Part shown: positions 24,066 to 36,300 of the stretch, piece by piece | How positions within the stretch are numbered: position 1 is the stretch's first letter | How the letters are laid out: each line of letters begins with the position of its first letter | DNA from: Musa acuminata AAA Group | Taxonomy: Eukaryota; Streptophyta; Magnoliopsida; Zingiberales; Musaceae | Assembly: GCF_036884655.1 (NCBI RefSeq) | Contig: NC_088348.1 | Coordinates: 28,750,001-28,814,000, forward strand | Length of the DNA: 64,000 bases | Reading direction: 5' to 3' | The notes under the pieces: generated by a model | Seen by the model: the letters and a program-made list of their open reading frames with translations, nothing else | What the model was told of the DNA's origin: nothing | Databases searched by the model: none | Position numbers and translations under genes: made by a program

Positions 24066-25540
24066 AATAATGAGGAATTGATAGATTCAGAGGTCTCAAG
24101 TCCTTACCATGACCAAGCCCTTGTGTTTATCTACGAGGAGGTCCTTGGTGGGCCTTAGGTATAGACCCTTGGCCAACACTAGGTGCAAGAGGCACTTGTT
24201 CCAAGAGGTGGCCTCCCTTGGAACCTCCCATGATAGACTGCCATGGGTTATGCACTAGTCGAGGCTATAGATGATCCCTCATCTTCCGGTGACTAGCCCA
24301 TGAACAATACGCATCGATACGAGTTTTGTTGGATCGGTAGGAACCTCATTATTGATGTAGACGATAGGCCCCCAAAGGTGGTCAACGACCTCACTCCCGA
24401 ATATGATGAGGATGTTTGTTGCTATTGTGGCTGCTCTTCTCCTTCAGTAGGTTTCTACATAACAACCATTGGAGCAAGGGGAGTCGGAATGTCGGGAGGA
24501 GCCCTCTGGTTAATGTGTGTCCTCTTTACGCGCCTATTGGCTTAATAGTGGTGATGGAGAAGTGGGGAGCATTTTTGCTCAACACGAGTGCTTGATGCCC
24601 CCCCCCCCCTTCTTTCGATGACTAGTCGGTAGGTTTCACTTTTGAGCTCTTCTTCTTAACGAGCTCTCAATGACTTACCTCCTTGAGCGACCACTTGTCT
24701 AGTCTTCTCAACTCGGTGGTGGGCAATGACATCTTTAATGATCCCTTGGATGTCCATATCTGCAAGGGAGGTGTGTGAAGTTAATGACTTCAGAAAGACA
24801 TATTAGCAAAGTTATAAATGGATTACCTAGAGGCGTTGAGCTGAGTCCTACTGTAACGAGCCATTGTCGCCCTTCTGAAGGATGTTGGTGGAGTCCAATA
24901 AGGCTAGAGATAATCTCCTAAATTGCTTTTTCTTTTGACCCGTGCAATCTTGAGGCCACATTGAAAAATTTTCTAAGTGGACCAACTTACGTCAATCAAC
25001 CACTCGTTGCTGGAAAGAATAAAAAATATCTCCTCTTCCAACAATTAATATTAGGGTAATATGAAATCTTTCACATTTTAGCGTCATGAATTTGATGTTA
25101 TATGAGTGAGAGAGAACTTCTAGAAGTTGAGAGCCTTTAAAACAAACACACAAAAAAAAGATAAAGGGGAAATAAAGTCCCACCACTCGATCGAGCAGGC
25201 AGCAGCTCATACATGATAGATCTCCCAAAGAAACTCCAAGTTAGAGACCTCTAAAATCGAGTCACACTTTACAATGGGTTTCCATTGCTAGTCCTCGTTA
25301 GCACGACTGACTCGACTCCTGAAAGCGCCACTACAAACAGCAAGAGCGATGACGGGATCGGTGTTCCTCACGTCTCGCCGCACCATGTGGTAGCCACGCC
25401 ACCACTCATACAGCTCCCTTCCAACGTCACATCCTTGTCGCCGAACAAGATGGGACTATGCGAGCAGCACGGCCTGCAAGAGAACCTTCTTCGCCATTAG
25501 TGCACCTCTTGTCATCAAGAAGCTCGATATTAGTGTGCGT
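24066..25540. other. Repeat-derived spacer, no intact gene
   Basis: Contains a C run at about 24599-24608, short ORFs without recognised domains, and a GC-richer patch at about 25290-25500. Probably transposon debris continuing from the left; no ends were identified. Confidence 0.4.
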
Positions 25541-25554
25541 GTCATGAGTTGGAA

Positions 25555-25640
25555 ACGTTCCTGCCTTCACTGTCATTGTTCCTGCCTTCACTATATGTAA
25601 ATCATCCACAATGTCATTGTTCCTGCCTTCACTATATGTA
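25555..25640. repeat. Short tandem repeat GTTCCTGCCTTCACT, about 3 units
   Basis: The string GTTCCTGCCTTCACT recurs at about 25557, 25579 and 25619, in the last two followed by ATATGTAA. Confidence 0.8.
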
Positions 25641-25663
25641 AGATCTGCAACACATTCTAGTCA

Positions 25664-26020
25664 TTTACATCATCACAAGATCCACAACACACCATATAAG
25701 TTCACAGAATTATAATCAAAGAACATTTCTACTAAAGCACATAAAGGGATCCATCATAGCATGTGATTCACAGAAGAGACATCCAAGGAAACATTTCTAC
25801 TACTTGGCAGCATCCAAAGATCTAACACACCATATAACTAAGAGAGATAACAGAAAAAAGAAAATTTTCTACTAGTAAGCAGCATCCAACAATCCAACAG
25901 ACCATATAAATTCATAGAAGAGACATTCAAGGAAACAAATCTACTATTAAGCAGCATCCAAGGATCCAAGAAAGCATATAAGATCATAAAATAGAAGATT
26001 AGTTGTTACTGGAACTTCAA
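25664..26020. repeat. 72-bp tandem array, about 5 units
   Basis: CAGCATCCAA-type unit starts recur at 25808, 25880 and 25952. Clearly related, more diverged units start at about 25664 and 25736. The shared core reads ACACACCATATAA ... AAGGAAACATTTCTACTA. Confidence 0.8.
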
Positions 26021-26205
26021 ATACATGGAAAATTTATAGCCAAAAATTTTTAGGCATGATAATATCAGCCCAGTTGATCGAATTTCTGTATCCTCGAAGT
26101 TCAAGCTTCTTCCTGTAATAAGATAACAAGAGTTGCAAAAATATCCTGTCCATGTGGGATGCTTCTGCTGGTGCCGAAAAACCATCACATCTGATGGGCA
26201 TCAAC

Positions 26206-26400
26206 CTTCACTGATGAGACATCAACCACATCAAACCAGGACAATTAATTTAAAAGAGGAACCTCCACCACATGAAGAGAATCCACACCCACCTTTTTTA
26301 GGCATCAGCCATACCTGATGAGGAATCAATCATAGTCAACCAGGATGATTCATATAAAACAGAAACATCCACTATCCACACCTATCTTTTGTAGGCACAA
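26206..26400. repeat. 104-bp tandem duplication
   Basis: Two units share CTGATGAG..ATCAA, CCAGGA..ATT and TTTT.TAGGCA blocks at a 104-bp offset (for example CCAGG at 26236 and 26340). Confidence 0.65.
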
Positions 26401-27630
26401 TTCATTTTTGAGTTCAGAGAACAAAAAAAGAAGAAAAAAGAGTGCACCTTTATTCTTTCTCCACTGAACTGATGTCTGAGAAATCTATCTACAATTCCAC
26501 TGAACTGAGCTCCAGTAGACAAGTGAAAGATGTTCCACATTTATACCACCAACAAATGGACTTAAATAACAGAATTTGATGCGCTCTACTAGAAACATTA
26601 AAAAGTAAGCTCTCCCTCTACGAGCCTCCCATCAATGCCAAATATAAGGGTCCAATATAAGCAATCTTATCCCTACATGTGAAATACTATTAAAAAGACA
26701 ACAATTAAATCACAAAATTTAGTTGAATGATTCTTCAAATATTTTTCCATCCTCAAACTACTTCATGATCAACAAATAATTAATGAAATGACTTTTCCCG
26801 AATGAGTCATGACTAAAGATTAATAAGTTCAAACTTATGGCTTTGTGAATGGCACGTACAAAACAAGCTACCATGCGGTGTAGTAGACACCTTTCTTTAT
26901 CAGTGTATCTAGGTGATACAAACGAAAGTTTGTCAGGATGTTCTTTTCTGCTAACTTTAGTCTGACATCAACATCAAAAGAGAAATTATCTAGGGATATA
27001 GTTTTCCTGCTATCGATCAATCTTCTTAAGAAAAACAGTGTTGTTGTATTTCTAGCTTTTTGAAATAGTTCTGGTTAACAAATAGCATGATTTGAAACAA
27101 CCAAATACAACTACCATAATTCTGGGAAATGTATATACAAAGAAGGAAAAAGGGAAAACAGAAATGAAAGTGTAGAAATATAGAGATCAAGAATAACTGA
27201 AGTTACGGTTCATATGTAGAGAAGAGAATATCTAATAATGTGGACAGTGAGTATTTAAACTTTATGAACTTTTTAGTCAGAAAATTACAATGGTAAGCTT
27301 ACAAATCAACCTTCCCTAAAATTGATCCACCTATTCTAATGTCGGCCGGGATGCTTGCACTCACAAACAAGATTGTGATTTCTTCTAATTCATTCATGCA
27401 ATATGATCTCCAGTTCTCCACTGTTGACATTCTGTGTGCCAAAGAAAAAAGAGACAAGATCTTTGTGTGTTTTCTTGTAGATTTATATGTAAGAATTACT
27501 TACTGAAAACTAGAGGATCATACATAAAGCAGTATCCAGATGGCTCACCCACAGTACAGAAGAGCCAGAATTTTATTTATGAAGATGCCAATCTCTGACA
27601 TCCATTTCTTAGTAACTATACGGAGTACTT
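26401..27630. other. Spacer, no gene seen
   Basis: AT-rich. It may include the 3' UTR of the minus-strand gene at 27631-28002. No domain, repeat array or RNA gene was recognised. Confidence 0.45.
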
Positions 27631-28002
27631 TCAGGCCGAATTGATCATCATAAGGTGTTTGCGCTTGATGTAGTCTCCAGATTCCATGTCGACATTCTCC
27701 TCATAGGTGGTCTCAGACACACGATAGGTGGCTGGTCGGAAACTATCCTCTACTTCACAGGCCTCTTTGTGCTTGTATACTTGGTGAGTGTTTGTGAGGA
27801 GAGGTCTTTCAGACGTAGCCTTCTCCAACGAAGAGACATAGGCGTAGTAGTCTCCCCCTGAGGAGATCCTTGCCTCATGGAACTCCACATGGCTTTGCTG
27901 TGGGTGGTGGTGGTGCTGGTGGTGGTGGTGGTGGTGGCTCCCGAATGACATTTTTGCTACAGACCTTAATATGCTAGGAGGCTTGATGTTTGTTTGGCTC
28001 AT
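27631..28002 (-). CDS. Small His-rich protein of unknown function
   Basis: A single-exon frame of 123 residues starting at MSQTNIKPPS. I chose this methionine because the 20 residues upstream in the frame look like leader sequence. A histidine run with one Gln interruption occupies residues 23-33, encoded by a mixed CAC/CAT tract. The rest is polar and acidic, with Tyr-rich patches (GGDYYAYVSSLEKA at 49-62, ATYRVSETTYEENVDMESGD at 91-110). There is no signal peptide, membrane segment or known domain. The non-repetitive C-terminal half and mixed codon use argue for a real gene. The His run could bind metal or be neutral. Family not recognised. Confidence 0.5.
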   Translation of the reverse strand: MSQTNIKPPSILRSVAKMSFGSHHHHHHQHHHHPQQSHVEFHEARISSGGDYYAYVSSLEKATSERPLLTNTHQVYKHKEACEVEDSFRPATYRVSETTYEENVDMESGDYIKRKHLMMINSA

Positions 28003-30062
28003 GGCTCTTCCTTTTATATTCAAATTATGAAAAGAACTTATTCTCAAAGGATAAGAACACACTTTATACCAGTTCCTGCCATCATATCAGGCATCAAATA
28101 ATAGCAAAAGGAACATGTATTATGGTCCCAAGCATTTCAGTTTTACTCTTAGGAACAGAAAAGAAATTCTTGAACTTCCGAACAATTTAACAGGGGAGTC
28201 TCAGTGAACAGATATTCATTCTTTTCATTTACCTAACAGATAAAAATAGAAAATACAACTGCTGATCATTTAGTCAAGACAAAAAAATAAATAAATAAAT
28301 CATTCTTGCATGAGATCACAGGTTCTTGCATGCCTAGTGTTTTCAGGCTCTTGCTGATTGAAGGGGAAAAAAGAATTTTTAGATGACTCTAGCATGAGAG
28401 GGTTGATGTTTTCTCCACGAAAAAGTTATGTATGTTTCTTTTATCTTCAAGGATCCAGACACATCCATATAAAAACGTTTATAAATAATAAAAAGGATAA
28501 TTTTCAACTATTCTCATGCAAAAGCTTGTTATAAGTATTAAAACAAGGGTCTAAAGCTTCAATAACTTGAATAACAAGAATTGTTATTTATGACATTCCT
28601 GGTTCTATCAGGTTGTTGATGAAAAAAGAATCTTGAGAGCTCAAGACCAGATATGATAAAAGATGAGAATGTCAATTCAACTGAAGCAAATTGTGGGGTA
28701 ACAGTACAACTGTACAAGAATATTTAAGGAATACAATCAAGTTCAGTGTAGAGAGATCATCGATGACAGACAATCCAACAGCTAGTCAACAGCTAGTTGG
28801 CTCAAATTACAGAAAAACAGCATGGCTTCAGATGTCGATAAGCATCACTTGCATGAATTTCCAAGTGGTAAATTTCAGTTTGGAAGGTTTAGACTATGCT
28901 GAAAGGTCAACTGAAATAAATAAAAACACCACAATTTTGGGCTATTGGAGAAGATTTTAAAAGTGTGTTGTCAACTCTTCTTGATTGTTCTCCTTGATCA
29001 AGGACTGAAAGAGCAGACTGCTTCATGAGACGGAGTGAAAGGAGAAGTTCCTAAAGAAACTTAAGGAACTTTCAGAATAATTTAACTGTCTGATTGCTAT
29101 ATTTCAATAGACTATCACAGCGCCTCTCTGTGTGTGCAAACATAACTACTCTTAAAGAAGAGAGAAAAAGATCAAACAAGATCATATCATCATCAGTTGT
29201 TTGAACATCTGACATAAATAATATGCGACTCTTAAACCTGCAGAACACATAACAACATGTAGACACAATCACATACTTCTAAATACCAAAATAGTAAAAA
29301 GAGTGAACTATGAGATTGATGCAGTTTGATTTAAGGGGTTTGACTGAGCCAAGTCTATATGTTCAGGAAATTCATCATTATTCTTTTTTCGTATTGAGAG
29401 TTGCACGAGTTAAATATTGCCAATTTGTATGAAGTTATATATGAGATTTGCCTTGGGTCCATAAATACAATATAATTTGTTTATGAAATAAATGATATTT
29501 CTTTATACAGACTGCATTACACTTTGTGCATTTGCAGTTATACAGATTGTTGATGCCTAAGATACTGAGATCCTCATATTTTTAGAGAATAATGGTAATG
29601 TGAACACATGAAAACATATACTGTGCAAGTTCCATCAAACCGAATTCCAAACTGATAAAACTCTCTGCAGTCAGAAGGAACACAAGCATCTGCGAAAGCA
29701 AAGAAGTGATGTAACTTACTATCACCAAAATAGCTTAGTGGGGCTTCCAAACTTCCAAAGCATACTTAATTTGCACAGTACAAAAAACACAGTTAAAATA
29801 TCTTACTGATAACAGAAAATGGAGAAACTCTCCTTGTAGCTAGAAACGCTGCAGACACTACTTTGGCACCCAAGTTAGGTGAAGCAAGCATGATTACTTG
29901 AGTATCTATATACAATGTACACGTACACCTTAGAACTTCTGCTTTCCAACTTGCCTCAGAAGAGTCACACAAATCAGATCATAATATCAGCAATCATGCC
30001 ATAAATACCAGCATACTGTTGTTTATTATTTTTGAAAGAGACTCCTGTAAGTGCAATTCCAA
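28003..30062. other. Spacer, no gene seen
   Basis: About 2 kb of AT-rich DNA with only short ORFs. The right end probably includes the 3' UTR of the GT17 gene. No repeats or RNA genes were recognised. Confidence 0.45.
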
Positions 30063-31139
30063 TCACCCATGTTCTCTTTTGCAATTTCCAGGTAGGAGAT
30101 ATTTGTACTTGTCAAAATTCTTAAGCAGATAAGCAGGAAGATGGACTGCAGAATACGTGTGAGGTATAGGCCCCAGCTTCCCTACAATCTCCTTAAATGT
30201 ATACTCCTCCGGAAGCATGTCATAAAGGTCTGCTCCTCGGCATATGACATCCTGAATCCTTGATGGATTCAGATAATACGCAAATCTCACACGATCAACA
30301 TGGCTGTATGCCTTCATCTTGAACACAAACTCGCTGATGTAGCGGAAGCAGAAGCTACAATGCCACCCCGAATCTGACAGTATGTCATCAGTCTGGCGGT
30401 AGTGGGCATATCTCGTCTTTCCAGCACGGTACCTATGAACCGAAGCCCTCCAGCTCTTGTTATCCAACAAGAACTCAAAAGAGTACAAGTAATTCCGCAG
30501 TCTGAGATGTAGCTTTTCTGGAATGTCATCGCACCACCTCAAGAGGTTAATCGTGTGGCCACTTGGGATCTCATCAACATCCGACATGATCAACAAATCA
30601 TCATCACCAATTCCTGAAGCCCTGATGAGATGATCCAATGCCACTCTCTGGTAGGACTCCTCAACAAAAGGGTTCTCCCCCTTGACGAACCTCCCACCGA
30701 CAGTCCCGTAATTGAGCCGTGGCTCCACAAACTCAAATTGACCCCGGTTCTCAGCAAAGAAGAAGGGCTTTTGCAGGCCAGTGAAGGTAGAATTAGACTC
30801 GAGGAGCACGAATTCCGAAACATAAGGGTACAATTCGTGCCAGCGGATGGCAAGGATGTCCAATTCATTGCTGAAGAGCACCGCATCGAACACGCGGCGG
30901 GGAACATCGCGGACTCCCCAGCCATGGAGCTTGCAGAGGTTCTCCATGGAGACATTCTCGTCATAGTAGTGGGGGATATCCTTGAACGGCCTCGGAGGGG
31001 ATTCCCAGAGAGGGCGAAGGAAGTAGGTGATCTTTTGGCCATGCAAGTAGATGCCGACAACAAAGGTCGGGACGACCAAGAAGAGAAGGACTACGGCTCC
31101 GAAATTAGAATCCCGGGGGGCGCACCGGAGCTTTGACAT
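30063..31139 (-). CDS. GT17 family glycosyltransferase (GnT-III-like)
   Basis: A single-exon frame of 358 residues. The family is GT17, whose animal member is beta-1,4-mannosyl-glycoprotein 4-beta-N-acetylglucosaminyltransferase (adds bisecting GlcNAc to N-glycans). Residues 13-33 form a hydrophobic segment, giving a type II membrane protein expected in the Golgi. The family core follows: DAVLFSNELDILAIRWHELY (85-104), FVLLESNSTFTG (110-121), DLLIMSDVDEIPSG (181-194, with the DVDE likely binding the metal-nucleotide sugar), and SGWHCSFCFRYISEF (257-271). The length is close to that of plant relatives. Plants do not make bisected N-glycans, so the true acceptor is unknown; the name describes family only. 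It is complete, with no breaks. Confidence 0.92.
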   Translation of the reverse strand: MSKLRCAPRDSNFGAVVLLFLVVPTFVVGIYLHGQKITYFLRPLWESPPRPFKDIPHYYDENVSMENLCKLHGWGVRDVPRRVFDAVLFSNELDILAIRWHELYPYVSEFVLLESNSTFTGLQKPFFFAENRGQFEFVEPRLNYGTVGGRFVKGENPFVEESYQRVALDHLIRASGIGDDDLLIMSDVDEIPSGHTINLLRWCDDIPEKLHLRLRNYLYSFEFLLDNKSWRASVHRYRAGKTRYAHYRQTDDILSDSGWHCSFCFRYISEFVFKMKAYSHVDRVRFAYYLNPSRIQDVICRGADLYDMLPEEYTFKEIVGKLGPIPHTYSAVHLPAYLLKNFDKYKYLLPGNCKREHG

Positions 31140-31553
31140 GGTCCGTATTACTCTGCTTACCTGCCCTCATACACAACGACAACGATCACGAGTATGAGGC
31201 TCTCTTAGGCAATTCAACAAACACCTCATGGAAAAGACGAAAATTCTCGGAAAAATTAGAGCAATCAGGATCGAGAAGCACCAAATCCAAACGCCGAATT
31301 CGAGAAGCGAGGAGCATAGGAGGAACGAGAAAAGGATCATCACCTGAGTGCAGTATTCGTCGCTGGTATCATCCGACTTCTTCGAATCGTAATCTAAAAC
31401 TTCGAGCATCGCGCAAAGGGCTCCAATTTACGTTTATTATTATCATTATTATTATTTTATGGGATTTTCACATATTTATCATCTCAAACTCGAAATTACT
31501 TTGTAACCCTTTACAAAATCTTAAATTGTAAACGATATTAGTATTATTTAAAT

Positions 31554-31587
<34 letters not shown>

Positions 31588-32437
31588 GAGGAATAAATAT
31601 GAAAATTATTTTTTAAAGGGATATACATGTAATTTGACCATATAGTTTTATTTAGAATGAGAGAGGGAAACGAACGGACACCGATCGGTCTTCAAACCGG
31701 ATGAGTCGCGTGTCGGTTGAGCTCTCGCGCCGATTTATTGGTTTTAATTCTCGGGTCAGATCCAATATGACAACATTATAATGAAAAAGAAATAGTAAAT
31801 TATATACTATCCACATGTGATTTTAGTCTATTATCACAAAATAATTATTTATATTTATAATTACTACCATATATGTCAAAATCATAGTGTGTCAACACAC
31901 ACACACAAAAAAAAAAACCAGATTATTAATTGTTTATCATAATTTTAAAGAATCACAGAAGACTAAATCAATGTATTATAGAAGCTCTGCTAAACTTGTT
32001 CTACTTGCAGTGCAGAGACTGACATAGGGATTCTTTCTTGGTCTCTCAGTATAAGCATCCTTCATTTACTGTGGTGGATGCATCATCCCCCTCTGAACAG
32101 CACTACTTCATGTGGGTCACATCAATCAATATCCACAGAGTAAAGCAACCAACATGAAAAGGATTTTGTTAAAGGAAGATGTGTACTCCACAGGAACGCA
32201 GATCAGACATGTTCTCAATGTGATTTCACACGTCTTTCTTTCTTGCAATTCTCTACTTCTTATCTATGCGTCAGCTTCCTTCCATCTCCAGAAAAATGAT
32301 AGCAGCATGCAATGAAACCAAGCAGAGAAACATCAGGAGAGGATTCACTCTGTCAAAACATAAGCTTGGCAGCAGGAAGCCGATGGATTAATTCTTCGAT
32401 CTCCTGAAGAACTGGGAAAAGTCGAACCATGTATGTG
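31140..32437. other. GT17 promoter side and spacer
   Basis: Includes the 5' UTR and promoter of the GT17 gene (31140 to about 31450), a (TA)n run at 31555-31584, and the 3' UTR of the DUF1685 gene at the right end. No other gene is seen. Confidence 0.5.
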
Positions 32438-33345
32438 TCAGCTGCATAATTTAATAGTACAAGCCACTGCTTGGGCCCAATACTTGAGCCTTGCTTTTAC
32501 TGCATCCGGATCATCCCCTGGTATCAACAGAAGAGGAAATTGAATCAGAGATCATGGGATGGCAACTACAACAGATTCACCAAATAATTTTATGATCACA
32601 TATATCTTTTCCAAGAAACAGGAAGCAATCAAATTCCCCCATTTACTGGATTTGTAAACACAAAGAGACCACTCGTGATTGGTTGAATTGTGTTGGGGAT
32701 AAAAATTGGTCCTTTTTTTCTAGTCTTCGTGGACATATGAAGCAATATTAGGAATGATTTATCCGGATGAACACAAATAAGGGTTGCTTGGAGGAGGAAC
32801 AACAAAGATGGGACCTTTTGGCTCATTTGTAGAACGCCAAAAACGAATCTTTGGCACAATTAGCAAAGGGGAGGACCCAAGAAAGAAGTTTTACCAGGGC
32901 CGGAGATCCTCCAGTTGGCGATGGGAGGAGAAGGAGGCGGCGCGCTCAGATCCATGGACTCGGCAGAGGAGGAGCGATCCTGCTGTTGCTGTTGCTCGTC
33001 CAAGAACCTCTGGCTCATGGAGTAGCAGAGCTCTAACGCAGGGAGCGTGTCGCAGAGCTCGGGGATCTCCTCGTAGCTGAAACCGAATCCGAGGTCGAGG
33101 CACCCTTTGAGCTCATCCAGGTCCTCATCCGTCAAGCTCTTCGTCCTCGCGACGCCGCCGGTTCCCTCCTCTCCGCCGTCCGCCCCGTCCACGTATCCCT
33201 CGAGCGTCACCCCGCCGCACTTCCGCGGCCATACCTCCTCCTCCTCCTCCTCCTCCTCCGCTTCCACCGCCAGAGACAGCGTCTCCTTCATCTCCTCCTC
33301 CCTCATCGAAGGAAGGGAATCGGTTTCCATGGAATAGCTTCCCAT
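32438..33345 (-). CDS. DUF1685 domain protein
   Basis: Two exons, 33345-32895 and 32517-32438, join at a split Gly151 to give 176 residues. The plant-specific DUF1685 core is clear: RTKSLTDEDLDELKGCLDLG (67-86), then FSYEEIPELCDTLPALELCY (89-108), and a C-terminal DPDAVKARLKYWAQAVACTI segment (153-172) supplied wholly by exon 2. An acidic Glu run (about 30-37) comes from a GAG/GAA trinucleotide repeat, and a Gln run lies at 118-122. There is no signal peptide or membrane segment. The molecular role of the family is not known. The start was chosen at MGSYSMETDS; upstream in-frame residues come from a low-complexity ATC/ATG tract and are unlikely to be coding. Confidence 0.9.
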
Positions 33346-36300
33346 CTCTGTGTCTCTGTGGCCGCGGTGTCTGGGCTTTAAATGGGTTCCTCTGATGATG
33401 ATGATGATGATGGGAAACAGACGGCATGTGATGCCGTTCGAAACACGAGAGGCAACCTGGACGATCAATATCTACTCTCTTTTCTCTCGTACCGTACAAA
33501 CTTACTTGTATTTTTATTGGATACTTTTGTGTAGGACCCACTTAAATCACCAAATTAAGCCGATGGAGTCGGGAAGACAGGTAACTCCGTCGGGCTTTTG
33601 CAGCTCAATCCAACCTGGGTTTCGCGTTGGGTTTGCTGCCTCCGAGTGCACCAGTGGGAACGAGACGCATGGCTTTCAGCCCACGCGACAGCTTGTGGTG
33701 GAGCGGCGCCGCTTTTTGGGGCCCACCCTCGTTCCGTCCACACACGTCTTTTTCTTCTTTTTCTCTTTCTTTTTTTTTGAGAAAAACCCAGGCTTAAAAA
33801 AATATAATATATAGTCAATAAAATACAGATAAATCAGTTCATATATATATATATATACTCTTCCTTCTTTTCATGAAAATAGAAAAACTGTCCCTTATTT
33901 TCGTGTTAATACAAACCACACAGCCATTCTTCTATCTCCAAACACTTCGGGATACCCATCAGCACTCATCTTTCTTGACAAAGATTGCTGAAAAGTGATT
34001 CATTTCAGTAACAATGATTTGGACAACCAGCTTTAAACTAGTGGTTGAGGAACATCACAGAAAGGGGCTGTCTTGAATCTGTCTATGGCAGGAAACTGAA
34101 GCTGATTTGCCAATCCTCCCCTTGGAGATGTTTAGAGCTAAAACAGTTGACACACGTAATCTCAGTCATTCTCAAGACACTAAAAACACTATTTATATTT
34201 TTTTTATCCTACCTTGTGCTTTCAAGCAAGTGAAGGATGATCAAAGGGGGCAAATTTCAGCATCCAAACAACAACTCATGTATATTGCTGTGAACAAAAG
34301 TTTAAATGAACTGCAAGCTGCATTGGATCACTAACTAGCTTTTGGTCAGGAGAGATGAGCTGTTTTAGTACCAAGAGGGATATTAAACTCACATTGTGAG
34401 CAGCAGACTACATTATCTAAAGTTAGTCTAATGATCAAACAAGCAGCCACATGATTCCCTCGATTGATGATAATTATTACTAAGGCAAGTGATCATTAGA
34501 GCTAAGTGATGAGAAGCTTGATGTTAGTTAGAGCTAAGTGATGATTATTTCCCCAAATCATCATCACCAACAGGGATAAGCAATTGGTGTTTCTGACTAT
34601 TGATGACTTGATAGTTCCAAATGCAGGTAGAGATCATTTAGGAAGGCAGAGTTTAGTGCACCATAAATAAATCTACTCATGATATATTTCTACATTTGAT
34701 ATCCATGACCTTGCACTGGGCCATACATCCAACTAACCTACTAAGCTGCAAGCTGCAAAAGGATCTACCTACCTGTCCATACTCATTGTGTGTCCATTAT
34801 TATGCTAAAAAAAGACAAACCAGAAACCATAATTTTTTCTTTTTTCTTTTTTCTCTGTCACAACCACAATAATTGGATCTACAAGACTTTTAACAGATAA
34901 AGGACAAAGAAGAAGAAGAAGAAGAAGAAAGAAAAGATTTCCTGTTCTTTAATGATCATGTGGCTCAGGAGAAACAGAAGATTCAGCAATCCATATGAAT
35001 TGTTCTTCTCATGAGTACCCGACTCCCAACTCCTGTCCTTGGAAAATGTGACATGTGGGCCTTTCTTTTAGTCCACTCCATTTCTTTATCTTATGATGTT
35101 GATGCTAGAACTGCAGTTGCGACCATTAATTGGCAGTCCAATATTCTAATCCATACAACTCAGCCAGGTCAATCCAATCAAACTATTGCTCATTTGTTTC
35201 GCTAGAAGGATCCACTTGCGTTTTTCTTTTCCAACCTCCCCCTGGCTTCGAGTGCAGCTGGCAGCCGATCAATGATGAGGCATTAGCTGTGACAAGTCAA
35301 AGGCAGACAGAACATAAAGCCATGAGGTGGACTGATCGACATTTCTCCTGCAAGTTCATGTAGATAAACAACCAAAACAAACAAACAATGTGGTACATGA
35401 GCAAGAGAAGATAAGTGAAGGAAGCAGCTGACTTTGGCGAGGTGTGACGATCATATAGGCTTGGATGATGCCAACGAGATGCTTTTGGGGATCATCAAGT
35501 GCGTCTGAATGAAAGAAGAATTGCACACTCTTAATTTTGTAGAAAATAACTTCAATTTGAGATGGTCGGCCAGTTGTGTGTTTTACTTATTACTTGGTTT
35601 TGGGGTTCCCATACATGCCTTTGGCAGTTTATGATTAATAATGAGGGACATGCATTCAGAAATCAGAACTATTACTGATCTTGCAGTAATTTTAATTTTA
35701 TAAAAGTTCGGTATAATGGAAAGCATGCAATATCTACCCATTATAATGTTATCCATTCTCCTAAGAAATTCTTACCATTGTCATGAGTACTATTTTTCAA
35801 TAACTCCATCATAAATGCTTTTTTTTTTCCTCTAACTCTCCATGATAATAAGTATGCATGAATAAGATATGAAATTTAATTAAATATGGATATTGAGAAA
35901 TCAGTTTATAAAGGATAGACTTGTTTGAGAAACTATTATATTTATTGCACATTGCCTAAGTATGAGCTCAACAAGTTATCAAAAAGATTCCAGTTCATCC
36001 AACCTGAGTTGATGAAATTGATGAAACATGCTTAACCAAATAACACACAGAAAAAAATAGAAAGAAGAAAATAAAGTGGTGAATTGAGTTTAGATTGAAC
36101 TGTGATATATCATAATCTTTTTATGAAAGCTTGTTTATTATCTTGATACAACATATCTAAGATGAAAATTCTTCTTAAATTTTAGCAACAGAAACACTTA
36201 CAAAATGGATTCACTCCATGCCTGTAAATGCAGGTGAAATATAATGCTCATCTCCTAGAAGTTAGCTGTTACATCAATTTCAAACTTCGATAAGTCAGAG

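Noticed and set aside
25664..26020. CRISPR-like array
   Set aside because: This is plant nuclear DNA. Units are contiguous and diverged, with no separate conserved repeats and unique spacers.
30590..31136. Long ORFs overlapping the GT17 gene on both strands
   Set aside because: They are shadows of the 358-residue GT17 frame, which alone carries family motifs.
32860..32894. DUF1685 protein ending in KTSFLGPPLC
   Set aside because: This is read-through into the intron. Exon 2 at 32517-32438 supplies the conserved C-terminal segment in phase.
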